From Nonomuraea sp. PA05 (GTDB lineage: Bacteria > Actinomycetota > Actinomycetes > Streptosporangiales > Streptosporangiaceae): a stretch of 64,000 bases of DNA. Location: assembly GCF_008086045.1 (NCBI RefSeq), contig NZ_VSEY01000022.1:158751-222750 (forward strand). Reading direction: 5' to 3'. The notes beneath the pieces are model-generated. The model made no database searches, was not told the origin of the DNA, and saw only the letters and a program-made list of their open reading frames with translations. Positions 17,101 through 24,628 of this stretch are shown here, in pieces (positions within the stretch are counted from its first letter, which is position 1; every line of letters begins with the position of its first letter). A program made the translations under genes and the position numbers.

Positions 17101-18681
17101 GAGATCGAGACGCTCACGCCGTCCGGGGAGTTCGGATTCTCCCCCGACGGCTCCCGCCTGCTCGTGCTGGGCAAGACCGCCCAGCTCAGGGACGCAGCCA
17201 CCGGCGACCTGATCGCCCAGCTCGGCAAGACCGGTTACACGGTGTTCAGCCCTGACGGGTCCCGGATGGCCACCGCCGGTCCGGGGGTCCTCAAGGTGTG
17301 GGAGACGTCCTCGGGAAAGCTGCTCGCCGCACTCCAGGGACACACCGGGCAGATCGACGACATGAAGTTCAGCCCCGACGGGTCACGGCTGGCCAGCGCG
17401 GGCAGTGACCGCACCGTGCGGTTGTGGGACGTGCGCGACGGCGAGGCCGTCGCCACCATGGCGGAGCAGGCCGGGCAGCTCCGGCAGGTCGTCTTCAGCC
17501 CCGACGGAGCCCTGCTGGCGAGCACCTACGACGACAGCGACGTGCGGTTGTCCGACGCGAAGACCGGTGAGGTCATCACCTTCCTGGCCGGTCACGAGGG
17601 CGCCGTGTACGACCTCACCTTCAGCCCGGACAGCACCCGCCTGGTCACCACCGCCGCGGACGGGACGGCGCGGATGTGGGACACGACCACCACGCGCGCG
17701 ACCACGTACCAGGGGCATGAGGCGCTCGTGCACGGCGTCGCCGTCAGCCCTGACGGCGCCCGCCTGGCCACCGTCGGCTGGGACGGCACCGCGAAGCTGT
17801 GGAGCGGCGGCGGGCCGCCCGTCACGCACGAGCACGGCAAGGGCAGGCTCTACGCGGTCGCCTACGACCATGACGGTTCGCGCGTGGCCGTCAGCGGCCA
17901 CTCCGGCGTCGTCGAGATCCTGGACGCCCGCACCGGCAGGACCGTCACCGAGCTGGCGGGCCACTCCGGCCCGGTCAAGGCGGCGGCCTTCCGGCCTGAC
18001 GGCTCGCGGGTGGCCACCGTGGGCGACGACGGCGACGTCAGGCTCTGGAAGAGCGCGGGCGGCGCGTCCATCGCCGTCGTCCCCGGCGGCAACGGCCCCG
18101 TGCTCTCCGCCGCGTACCACCCGGACGGCTCCCGCCTGGCCACCGGCGACTACAACGGCGGGGTGAGCCTGCGCGACGGCGGCACCGGCAGGCCCGTCCT
18201 GTCGCTGCGCGGCCACATGGGCGCCGTGTACGCCGTCGCCTTCAGCCCCGACGGTTCCCGGCTGGCCAGCGGCGGCCACGACGGCATCATCCGCCTCTGG
18301 GACCCCGCCACCGGCAAGCTGGTCGTCACGCTCAAGGGCCACACCGGCCCCGTGTACGGCCTGGACTTCAGCCCCGACGGGGCCCGCCTGGCCAGCGCGG
18401 GCAAGGACGGCACGGTGAAGCTGTGGGACCTCGTCACCAGCAAGCCGATCACCGCCCTCCTCGGCCACGGCGCCCCGGTCTACTCGGTCGCCTTCACCTC
18501 CGACAGCTCCCGCCTGCTGTCGGGCGGCAAGGACGGGACGGCCCGGCTGTGGCGGCTGCGCCGTCCCGCCGATCCGTTCTCCGCCGTGTGCGAGCAGCTC
18601 GGCGAGCCCATGACCCAGCAGGAATGGACGCAGTACCTGCGGGACGAGCCGTTCGAGCAGGTCTGCCCCGATCCCCGGTAG
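14131..18681 (+). CDS. Caspase-like / STAND NTPase / WD40-repeat protein
   Basis: 1516 residues. Order: caspase-like (C14) protease domain, about 10-235, with catalytic His88 in HYVGHG and Cys142 in LDCCFSG; nSTAND1-type NTPase, about 255-640, with FFGRTELTRVLVDRV, Walker A GPSGSGKSSLLRAG near residue 301 and Walker B VVIVDQFEEVF near 380; one transmembrane helix (LSLITLVVLLIMSAAGF) near 710; then about 17 WD40-type blade endings (pattern FSPDG..LA...D..VRLWD) to the C-terminus. WD40 arrays in STAND proteins sense a ligand, the NTPase oligomerises and the effector acts; here the effector is a protease. ATG 14131 is preferred over an in-frame TTG at 14083. Best guess: programmed cell death, anti-phage defence or developmental signalling. 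Confidence 0.92.
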   Translation: MPHLLLDSPGARVVVAGSGTYAAGSRLPAVGSVADTVADLGRCLVERAGLAPAGLTTLIDPADPVELGAALVEAAGQASDALVFHYVGHGLVGADGELYLATYATVDPGEGIIQHQALPYAAVRQALARCAAPHVVVVLDCCFSGRATPGGRDPGRQVLDATPQGTYLLTAAGRDQAAWAPAGERHTAFTGALLELLTVGDPAAPGLLTLDDVYRCLSRTLPARGFAPPRRQATDQGDRQPLAPNPARGGGARPGFSPYQGLAAFGPDDADYFFGRTELTRVLVDRVAQQVATGELLVVTGPSGSGKSSLLRAGLVSSLRCSPGTEIAVLTPGSDPVGTLAARFADLDGTHPADLRARLAGDPGALAVLFEQALGDRQAVVIVDQFEEVFTACADEEPRRVFIQALHELAGRAAVVIGVRADFFGHCAAHGQLVPALGRAVVVGPMTPAQLRQSIEGPARQAGLTLQPGLIELILEDLGHDPGDTEPRPGGAAMLPLLSHALLVTWQHREGSVLTMAGYRATGGIRQAIARTADATHDHLDLHGRQSARLLLTRLVRLGEGQDDTRRVLPLSDLLPAADSPQHATTREVLDRFVRARLLTVHADTAQIAHEALIRAWPQLRLWIETDRTTLLIHQQLGEDAADWTRHGRDPAFLYRGTRLSAAHEAATLWRTDPGRYPALTDHTREFLRAGQGAATRRALRWRLSLITLVVLLIMSAAGFGATTYMAADAAQERARALSRQLAAQSENIGDTDIDLSRRLSTAAWHVAPTDEARLSLLKQLHDPERAILRQGVAFVRFDKAGSRLVTSNGDGVLRFWDGHTGGAIPVFTGLAAEASRMEINEDASRVLTVSQTGVARLWNAVTGAPIGAPVEGAAGTPYPGFSPDGSLLAVSGGADAVRVVDTATGKVSVTLSGLEDGTVLVAFSRDGSRVVTSSARAAQLWDLATGEPIATVSRGRSWQAHFDQFNADGSRWAMLAGDGLSLRDGVTGREIETLTPSGEFGFSPDGSRLLVLGKTAQLRDAATGDLIAQLGKTGYTVFSPDGSRMATAGPGVLKVWETSSGKLLAALQGHTGQIDDMKFSPDGSRLASAGSDRTVRLWDVRDGEAVATMAEQAGQLRQVVFSPDGALLASTYDDSDVRLSDAKTGEVITFLAGHEGAVYDLTFSPDSTRLVTTAADGTARMWDTTTTRATTYQGHEALVHGVAVSPDGARLATVGWDGTAKLWSGGGPPVTHEHGKGRLYAVAYDHDGSRVAVSGHSGVVEILDARTGRTVTELAGHSGPVKAAAFRPDGSRVATVGDDGDVRLWKSAGGASIAVVPGGNGPVLSAAYHPDGSRLATGDYNGGVSLRDGGTGRPVLSLRGHMGAVYAVAFSPDGSRLASGGHDGIIRLWDPATGKLVVTLKGHTGPVYGLDFSPDGARLASAGKDGTVKLWDLVTSKPITALLGHGAPVYSVAFTSDSSRLLSGGKDGTARLWRLRRPADPFSAVCEQLGEPMTQQEWTQYLRDEPFEQVCPDPR

Positions 18682-18682
18682 A

Positions 18683-18706
18683 TATCAGATGTCTGAGGAC
18701 CTGATA
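18683..18706. promoter_or_regulatory. Inverted repeat and probable promoter of the ABC ATPase gene
   Basis: TATCAG and CTGATA are perfect 6-bp arms separated by 12 nt, starting 2 nt after the WD40 gene. GATAAAT at the right arm could serve as a -10, placing transcription start near ATG 18718 and giving a leaderless mRNA. The palindrome could be an operator. Confidence 0.4.
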
Positions 18707-18717
18707 AATTCGGGCAC

Positions 18718-19632
18718 ATGACCGTTGTCTCGCGCCCCGCCGACGACGGCCCCGTGCTGCGGGCCGTCGGCGTCGACCTCGTCCGCGACGGACGCCACCT
18801 GCTCCAGGACATCTCCCTCACCGTCAACCCCGGCGAGCACTGGGCGCTGCTCGGGGCGAACGGCGCGGGCAAGAGCACCCTGCTCAGCCTGCTCGGCGCC
18901 GTCACCCACCCCAGCCGGGGCGTGGTCGAGGTGCTCGGCCGGACGATGGGCCGGGTGGACGTGCGCGAGCTGCGCTCGTACCTGGGGCACATCAACCCCC
19001 GCCACACCCCCGACGGGCCGCTGCGCGTCCGCGACGTGGTGCTGACCGGGCTCACCAACACCGCCGCGCCCGTCCCCCGCTGGACGCCCACCGGTCAGGA
19101 GGCCGAGCGGGCCGACCGGCTCATCGCCATGCTCGGGATGAGCCACCGGGCGCGGGCCACCTGGGCCACCCTGTCGCAGGGCGAGCGCGGGCGGGCGCTC
19201 ATCGCCCGCGCGCTCATGCCGCAGCCCCGGCTGCTGCTGCTCGACGAGCCGGCGACCGGGCTCGACCTGGCAGCCCGCGAGCAGTTGCTGGCCAGCATCG
19301 ACGCGCTGCGCGCCAGGCACTCCGCGCTGGCCACCGTGCTGGTCACGCACCACCTGGAGGAGCTGCCCGCCACCACCACGCACGCCATGCTGCTGCGCGA
19401 CGGCCGGTGCCTGGCGGGCGGGCCGGTCGGGGACGTGCTGACGAGCGAGCTGGTCAGCGCCTGCTTCGACCATCCGGTACGGCTCGTGCGCAGCGACGAC
19501 GGCCGCTGGGCCGCCCGCGCGGAACGCGTTCCCGTCGCGATGCCCGACGAGCCGCCGCCCGCCCTCTCGCCTGCCCACGCACCTGCCCACGCACTGGCCC
19601 CCGCATCGGCCCCCGTGCCCGCCGCTGGGTGA
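18718..19632 (+). CDS. ABC transporter ATP-binding protein, orphan
   Basis: 304 residues. Walker A GANGAGKSTLLSLLG, signature LSQGERGRALIARAL, Walker B LLLLDEPATGLD, and the H-loop in VLVTHHLEEL. It resembles ModF/YlmA-type ATPases. The tail after about residue 265 is Ala/Pro-rich low complexity with repeated PAHAPAHALAPASAP. There is no permease gene next to it, so it either serves a remote permease or has a non-transport role. No ribosome site; likely leaderless. Confidence 0.87.
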   Translation: MTVVSRPADDGPVLRAVGVDLVRDGRHLLQDISLTVNPGEHWALLGANGAGKSTLLSLLGAVTHPSRGVVEVLGRTMGRVDVRELRSYLGHINPRHTPDGPLRVRDVVLTGLTNTAAPVPRWTPTGQEAERADRLIAMLGMSHRARATWATLSQGERGRALIARALMPQPRLLLLDEPATGLDLAAREQLLASIDALRARHSALATVLVTHHLEELPATTTHAMLLRDGRCLAGGPVGDVLTSELVSACFDHPVRLVRSDDGRWAARAERVPVAMPDEPPPALSPAHAPAHALAPASAPVPAAG

Positions 19633-19637
19633 GCCGG

Positions 19638-20477
19638 TCAGCCGCCCTGGCCCGGCTCCAGGCGGTAGATCGCCGCCAGCATGAGCGGATCCCGCAGCTC
19701 CGACAGCCCGTACAACGCGATCGACACCGCCATGTCCCCGGACGCGCCCCCGCGCGGATGCCGCTCGCGCGCCCGTCCGAGCTCCTGCCGCGCCCACGCC
19801 GTGGTGGGCCGCGTGGTGCCGCCCCCGGCCCACCACCGCAGCTCGCACTGCGCGCCCACCCGGGTGAACGTCAGCACGGCCAGCCCGATCACCGCGATCC
19901 AGTACGTCCGTTGCACGAACATCGCGACCACCTCCAGCAGCACGCACGCCAGGGTGGCCGCCCGCAGCCGCCGCAGCCACAGCAGCAGGTCGGTGACGAA
20001 GCCGGGACCGTCGGGGACGAGCATGCCGAGCCGCGTCAGGAGATCCTCCAGCTCGGTCATCGCGGGGCTGCGCCGCAGCTCCCGCTTGATCTCGTGCAGG
20101 TACGCGCCACGCCGCCCGCGGACGAACGCCAGGACCGCCCGCTCGACGGGATGCCGGGCACCCGACAGCGGCGACACCGTCCGGTGCGCGTGACCGCTGA
20201 GCGAGAGCCGGATCGTGCCGTTCCCGGCGAGCAGGGCGACGGCCAGCTCCGCGACCCGCCCCGAGCCGCCCGCCAGGCAGGCCAGCTCGTACGGAGTCAG
20301 CGGCGGCCCGTCGCGGGCCGGGACGCCGTCGTCCCAGGTGCGCCGCTCGCGCCGCAGGTCGTGGACGGTGATGGCGGTGAACAGGGCCACGATGCCCGAC
20401 AGGAGCAGCAGGGCGACGTCCAAGCCCACCTCCCGGCCACGGGGACGCGGCCGGCCTGACGCGTCGGGGCCGGTCAC
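19638..20477 (-). CDS. TIGR04222-domain membrane protein
   Basis: 279 residues. An N-terminal helix (LDVALLLLSGIVALFTAITV), then the family motif PLTPYELACLAGGSGRVAEL, and two more hydrophobic helices near 165-205 (ATLACVLLEVVAMFVQ, YWIAVIGLAVLTF). Actinobacterial family of unknown function. Usual members have a Cys/Gly-rich C-terminal tail; this one ends LEPGQGG. Convergent with the ABC ATPase gene. Confidence 0.82.
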   Translation of the reverse strand: MTGPDASGRPRPRGREVGLDVALLLLSGIVALFTAITVHDLRRERRTWDDGVPARDGPPLTPYELACLAGGSGRVAELAVALLAGNGTIRLSLSGHAHRTVSPLSGARHPVERAVLAFVRGRRGAYLHEIKRELRRSPAMTELEDLLTRLGMLVPDGPGFVTDLLLWLRRLRAATLACVLLEVVAMFVQRTYWIAVIGLAVLTFTRVGAQCELRWWAGGGTTRPTTAWARQELGRARERHPRGGASGDMAVSIALYGLSELRDPLMLAAIYRLEPGQGG

Positions 20478-20536
20478 TCGTCCTTCACCGGTGACGTTCC
20501 CCCTTCTTGACTCTCCTTGTCGCCACAGTCATGGGG

Positions 20537-21454
20537 TCAGGCCCGCAGCCGGGCGGACGGGGTGGCGGGCACGCGCGGCCGTCCCACCCGCGCCACGTGC
20601 AGCAGCGCGCGCGGGTCCGTCACGCCGAGGCGCCGGGCCAGCTCGCGCCGGGTCGGCTCGCAGTCGATGATCTGGCTCAGCGGGTGCGTGGTGTAGCCGA
20701 GGCCGGAAAGGGTCAGCCAGTGCCGCATCAGCAGCCGTCCCGCCTCGAACTCCTCGTCCGGCGGCCCCACGAGCACGAGCACGTCGCCGTCGTAGTCGAG
20801 CAGCCCGCGCGAGGCCCCGGCCAGCGCCCGGGGCAGGCCCAGCCGGCGCAGCGCCGGGTAGAGGGCGAGCGAGGCGCGCAGCCCGAGCGCCTCCAGCGCG
20901 GTGAGCGCCAGGGCGCGGTCGCTGAGGCCGTCGAGGAAGTAGCGGCGGTGCCGCCTGGTCAGCCGCAGCCAGGCGCGCAGCTCCCGCGTCACCTCCCGGT
21001 CGCCGAACTGGTGCAGGTCCGCGGAGTGCAGCAGGTCCGCCAGGTCACGGCAGGGCAGCCGGCGCGTCCCCTCCAGCGCGCCGGCCACCTCGTCGGGCAG
21101 CCGTCCCGGGTGGTACTCGCCGCGGTTGGCGCCACGGGCGCGCACGTCCGCCGTGGTGAACGGCGTCGCGTACGGCTCCTCCGCCCCGTACAGGTAGCCC
21201 GCCCGCAGCGGCCCCGGGTCGGGGCGGAAGGCGACGGACAGGCCCGCGTCCGCGCACACGATCAGGCAGCACTCGACGAACGCCCCCAGGCTGAGCCGCA
21301 GGTCACGCCCTGTCGGGTCGCTGATGGGCAGCGCCCTGGCCGGGTCCCAGCCGACGGCCGCCTGACCGTCGGTGTAGGTGAGCGTCCACGGCTGCGTGTT
21401 GTGCGCGCTGGGCGCGCGCCAGAAGTCGGGCTCCAGCGCCCGGAGCTGTCTCAA
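20537..21454 (-). CDS. Acg-family FMN-binding nitroreductase-like protein
   Basis: 305 residues. The family motif PSAHNTQPW is near the N-terminus; the rest is the duplicated nitroreductase fold of Acg/Rv2032-type proteins, which may sequester or use FMN. The start is TTG 21454, overlapping the upstream stop (TTGA), with AAGGA 7 nt before it; an alternative downstream start would remove the HNTQPW motif. Last gene of a four-gene operon with all junctions overlapping by 4 nt. In mycobacteria relatives are dormancy-regulated; here the context points to a biosynthetic reduction step. Confidence 0.82.
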   Translation of the reverse strand: MRQLRALEPDFWRAPSAHNTQPWTLTYTDGQAAVGWDPARALPISDPTGRDLRLSLGAFVECCLIVCADAGLSVAFRPDPGPLRAGYLYGAEEPYATPFTTADVRARGANRGEYHPGRLPDEVAGALEGTRRLPCRDLADLLHSADLHQFGDREVTRELRAWLRLTRRHRRYFLDGLSDRALALTALEALGLRASLALYPALRRLGLPRALAGASRGLLDYDGDVLVLVGPPDEEFEAGRLLMRHWLTLSGLGYTTHPLSQIIDCEPTRRELARRLGVTDPRALLHVARVGRPRVPATPSARLRA

Positions 21455-22518
21455 GCGAGATCCTTGTCGTAGAAGGTGTAGCCGTGCAGCGGCCTGCCGC
21501 CCATCGCGGTGTACTGGGCGGCCGAGCCGGGGTTGGCGCGCTCCACGTACGTGCTGCGCAGCGTGTGGTAGCCGCCGCGGCGCAGCCCCTCGTGCAACTC
21601 GCGGGAGAGCAGCCGCATGTAGCCGTGGCCCTGCTCGTCCGGGACCGTGCCCTTGATGATGAGCACGGCCTCGCGGCGGTAGCGGGAGCGGGTGGCGAGC
21701 AGCCGGAGCTGGTGGAGCAGGTGCAGGTTCCCGCGAATCCTCGCGACGAACGCGGAGATGTCGGGCAGGCACAGCACGAACGCGATCGGCCGGCCCGCCT
21801 TCGTCAGGTACAGCAGCAGCGCCTCGTCCAGCAGGTACGCCAGCCCGTCCGTCTGCTCGGCGAGCTGCTCCGCCGAGATCTCGGTGTAGTAGCCGAGCTG
21901 CGCGAAGCTCGCGTTCAGCATCTCCCGCAGGATCGGGAGCTGCTCGCGCACCCGCCGCCGGTCCCCGCGGTGCACCCGCAGCTCCTCGGCGCCGATCCGC
22001 GCGTCGTCGAAGTCGAACACCGGCTTGTCCGGCACCGGGCAGATCCAGGTGTCGGACTCGAAGCGGCGGCCGAAGCCGTACGCCTCGTAGGCGGCCGGAT
22101 AGTACGGCCTGTTCCAGGCGCTGTCGATGAACCCGCGCTCCCCGAACCCCGAGGTGATCACCCCGCCCGCCTGGTTGGGCAGCAGCGACACCGGCCCGAA
22201 CACCGCCTGCCTCCCGGCCGCCCGCCCGGCCGCGCAGATCGCGTCGAACAGCTCCCCGGCCGCCTCCTCCTCGAACTCCGTCAGCCCGAACAGCTGCGTG
22301 GCCCGGCCCAGCTTGGCGTCCAGCGCGGCGTCCGTGTGCAGCGTCGTCCGCGCGACCACCCGCCCGCCCCGCCGCAGCAGGAACAGCCGCACGCCGCGCC
22401 GGCGCCACCCGCGCACCGTGGCGCGCAGGGGCGGCACGAAACGGTGCTCGCCCGCGTACAGGCGGTCGGTGAAGGTGAGGAAGTCGCGCAGGTCGCGGCC
22501 GGTCTCGACGGGGATCAC
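21451..22518 (-). CDS. GNAT-like acyltransferase (large, possibly two-domain)
   Basis: 355 residues from GTG 22518, which overlaps the upstream stop (GTGA). The C-terminal half has a GNAT-like pattern (LLYLTKAGRPIAFVLCLPDI, IIKGTVPDEQGHGYMRLLSR, STYVERANPGSAAQYTAMGG), while the N-terminal half (LYAGEHRFVPPLRATVRGW, FGPVSLLPNQAGGVITSGFG) resembles GNAT-family proteins that act on large or lipid substrates. Probably N- or O-acylates the product of the operon, possibly with the acyl group activated by the adjacent ligase. Confidence 0.75.
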   Translation of the reverse strand: MIPVETGRDLRDFLTFTDRLYAGEHRFVPPLRATVRGWRRRGVRLFLLRRGGRVVARTTLHTDAALDAKLGRATQLFGLTEFEEEAAGELFDAICAAGRAAGRQAVFGPVSLLPNQAGGVITSGFGERGFIDSAWNRPYYPAAYEAYGFGRRFESDTWICPVPDKPVFDFDDARIGAEELRVHRGDRRRVREQLPILREMLNASFAQLGYYTEISAEQLAEQTDGLAYLLDEALLLYLTKAGRPIAFVLCLPDISAFVARIRGNLHLLHQLRLLATRSRYRREAVLIIKGTVPDEQGHGYMRLLSRELHEGLRRGGYHTLRSTYVERANPGSAAQYTAMGGRPLHGYTFYDKDLA

Positions 22519-22961
22519 GCGCGCCTCACCGCCGGGCCGTCGCCCCTCTCGGTGGACAGCGGGGTGAAATGCTCGATGTGCGCCATCGGGCCGCCCTCGG
22601 CCCGCCAGATCCCGTTGCTGTACCCCTCGGGCTCGGCGTTGTAGAGCCGGATGTAGCCGCCGGTGGCGTTCCTGGTGCCGTCGGTCACCCACCGCATGAG
22701 CTTGCGGTGGTGGCGGCTGCGGGCGAAGCGCAGCAGCGCGTCGCGGTCCTCGAAGAAGGCCAGGGTGCCCAGCGTGAACGGGAACTCCCAGTAGATCTTG
22801 TGCCAGCGGTAGCCGCGCATGCGCTTCATGTCGCGCACCATCCGGAACCACGTCAGCGTGAGCGTCAGGATCGACAGCGGCCCCCGGTAACGGGTCGCCC
22901 CGACGAACATCGCCGTCGCCTGCCCCTGCGGCGGCGTCCTGCTGAAATCCTGGGTTCTCAT
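22515..22961 (-). CDS. Small alpha/beta-barrel-like protein (DUF3291/DUF4188-like)
   Basis: 148 residues. MFVGATRYRGPLSILTLTLT, a helix MVRDMKRMRGYRWHKIYWEF and FFEDRDALLRFARSRHHRKLMRW follow the layout of dimeric alpha/beta-barrel (ABM/EthD-like) proteins that include heme-degrading and quinone-forming monooxygenases. I cannot assign a specific reaction. ATG 22961 overlaps the ligase stop by 4 nt, and its own stop overlaps the GNAT start by 4 nt. Confidence 0.65.
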   Translation of the reverse strand: MRTQDFSRTPPQGQATAMFVGATRYRGPLSILTLTLTWFRMVRDMKRMRGYRWHKIYWEFPFTLGTLAFFEDRDALLRFARSRHHRKLMRWVTDGTRNATGGYIRLYNAEPEGYSNGIWRAEGGPMAHIEHFTPLSTERGDGPAVRRA

Positions 22962-24496
22962 GCGTCCTTCACCAGATAGACGTTCTTCATCTTCGTCAGC
23001 CGCGCGAACGGCCCCTCGCCGAGCGCGAACACCTTGATCCGCAGGTCGGCGGCCGTCGGGTCCTCCTTCAGCGACTCGGCGAAGTCGCGGGAGACGGCGC
23101 TCAGGTGCGCCACGACGCCCTTGCGGCAGATGTCGGCCAGCGCCTGCTCGTCCACCTCGCCGCGCACCTCCAGGTTGATCACCGGCCGGTACTCCAGGCC
23201 GGGCAGCTCCTCCAGCGACAGGCAGAAGCGGTTGATCGCGGCGGCGTACGGGTTGCCCTGGTAGAGGCCGTACTCGACGTCCTGCGGATAGAGGTTGGCC
23301 CCCATGTAGGAGATCGTCGAGTCCTTGCGGCCGAACAGGAACAGCAGCGGCAGGTTCATCCGCTCGTCGGTCCACATGGCCGCGTAGTCGTCGTCGCCCA
23401 GCGCCCGCCGCACGTCGGCCAGCGTGCGCAGCCTGGCCTCGTCGCCGACGTTGTAGCGCAGCTTGGGCTGCAGGCAACTCTTGGTGTTGAGCGTGCACAG
23501 CAGCTCGCCGTCGTCGTTCACCTCCAGGAACGTCTCCAGCGGGTTGTAGTGGAAGATCATCGGCAGTCGTTGCTCGCCCGGCCCGAGCAGGGCGTCGCGC
23601 AGCCGCTGGTCGGTGGCCAGGCGCTTGCGCAGCCGTACGCTGAAGCCGCTCTCCGCGCCCATCCCGATCGTCAGGTCGGACGCGCCGTAACCGGAGCGCA
23701 CCTCCTCGAAGCGCTCCTCCAGGTAGTCGCGCAGCGCCTCCGTCATGCCCTCGCCGCCGACCATGCCCCTGATGCGGTACTCCTGCCACGGGAAGCCCGC
23801 CTCGTCGAGGCGGTCGCGCAGATGCTTGAGGAACGGCGGGTACGCTGCCACCACGTAGTCGTAGCCGGGCCCGAAGTGCGCCAGCGTGTCGGCGATCTTC
23901 TCCAGGTCGGGGCCGGTGTTCTTGACCATGGCGATGCGGGCCATGGCCGCGCCGGTCGTGGTGCCGGTCGCCCAGGCGCCCATCGAGTACGCGTTGATCA
24001 CGAACAGCCGGTCGCCGGGGAAGACCAGCCCGATGTACCCGGCGGCGTTGCGGTAGATGCCCTTCAGCTCGCGCGGCCCGCGCACCCAGTTGTACGGCTT
24101 GCCGCTCGAACCGGACGACTCGTCCACGATCACGCCGGGCCGGTACAGCCTGCCCTCCTGGCAGCGGCTCGCCTCGTCGTAGGCTCCGGCGTAGTTCTGC
24201 TTCGTCGTCTCCGGGAAGTCGGCCAGCCGGCGGGCCCGCCCGGCGCCGTGCGCGTTCAGGAAGTGGCGGTAGGCGGGGACGTCCACGGCCGCGAACTGGC
24301 AGGCCACCCTGGCGTGCCTGGCCGCCACCCGGTCGAGCGCGGGGTGGTAGCCGCGGGCGACCATGCGCCAGATGGCGGGGTGCAGGGCGCCGAGGCGGTA
24401 CGCGCCGGTCAGGGTCCAGGAGTAGGCCTGGAGGCGGGCCCTTCGCCAGCGTTGACGGGGGGTGAGCGGCCCTAGGACGGGGCTGAGGCGGATCAT
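22958..24496 (-). CDS. PaaK-like adenylate-forming ligase
   Basis: 512 residues from ATG 24496. The phosphate-binding loop SSGSSGKPYNW, the GYGASDL stretch after EERFEEVRS (A5-like), and LRYNVGDEARL plus FLFGRKDSTISYMGANLYPQ (hinge region) place it with phenylacetate-CoA-ligase-like enzymes, including CapK/PaaK-type ligases. It would activate a carboxylic acid as acyl-AMP and transfer it to CoA or directly to an amine. The ATG has a poor ribosome site; a GTG about 12 codons upstream is possible. First gene of the four-gene coupled operon. Confidence 0.85.
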   Translation of the reverse strand: MIRLSPVLGPLTPRQRWRRARLQAYSWTLTGAYRLGALHPAIWRMVARGYHPALDRVAARHARVACQFAAVDVPAYRHFLNAHGAGRARRLADFPETTKQNYAGAYDEASRCQEGRLYRPGVIVDESSGSSGKPYNWVRGPRELKGIYRNAAGYIGLVFPGDRLFVINAYSMGAWATGTTTGAAMARIAMVKNTGPDLEKIADTLAHFGPGYDYVVAAYPPFLKHLRDRLDEAGFPWQEYRIRGMVGGEGMTEALRDYLEERFEEVRSGYGASDLTIGMGAESGFSVRLRKRLATDQRLRDALLGPGEQRLPMIFHYNPLETFLEVNDDGELLCTLNTKSCLQPKLRYNVGDEARLRTLADVRRALGDDDYAAMWTDERMNLPLLFLFGRKDSTISYMGANLYPQDVEYGLYQGNPYAAAINRFCLSLEELPGLEYRPVINLEVRGEVDEQALADICRKGVVAHLSAVSRDFAESLKEDPTAADLRIKVFALGEGPFARLTKMKNVYLVKDA

Positions 24497-24628
24497 GAAC
24501 GGTGAGACTAGTGGGGGCGACTGAAAGATCACTTGTCGTCCACTTTCATGGCATTCGTTCTTGCGGAACGAGACTTTCCGCAATGCCATCTAGCCTGGGT
24601 GGCGTCGAACGGATGAGAGGCAACACAC

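Noticed and set aside
13675..17343. 1222-residue frame on the minus strand
   Set aside because: It lies wholly inside the caspase/WD40 gene and the nucleotidyltransferase end; composition is Gly/Arg/Ala/Gln-rich and has no recognisable domain. A shadow frame of high-GC coding DNA.
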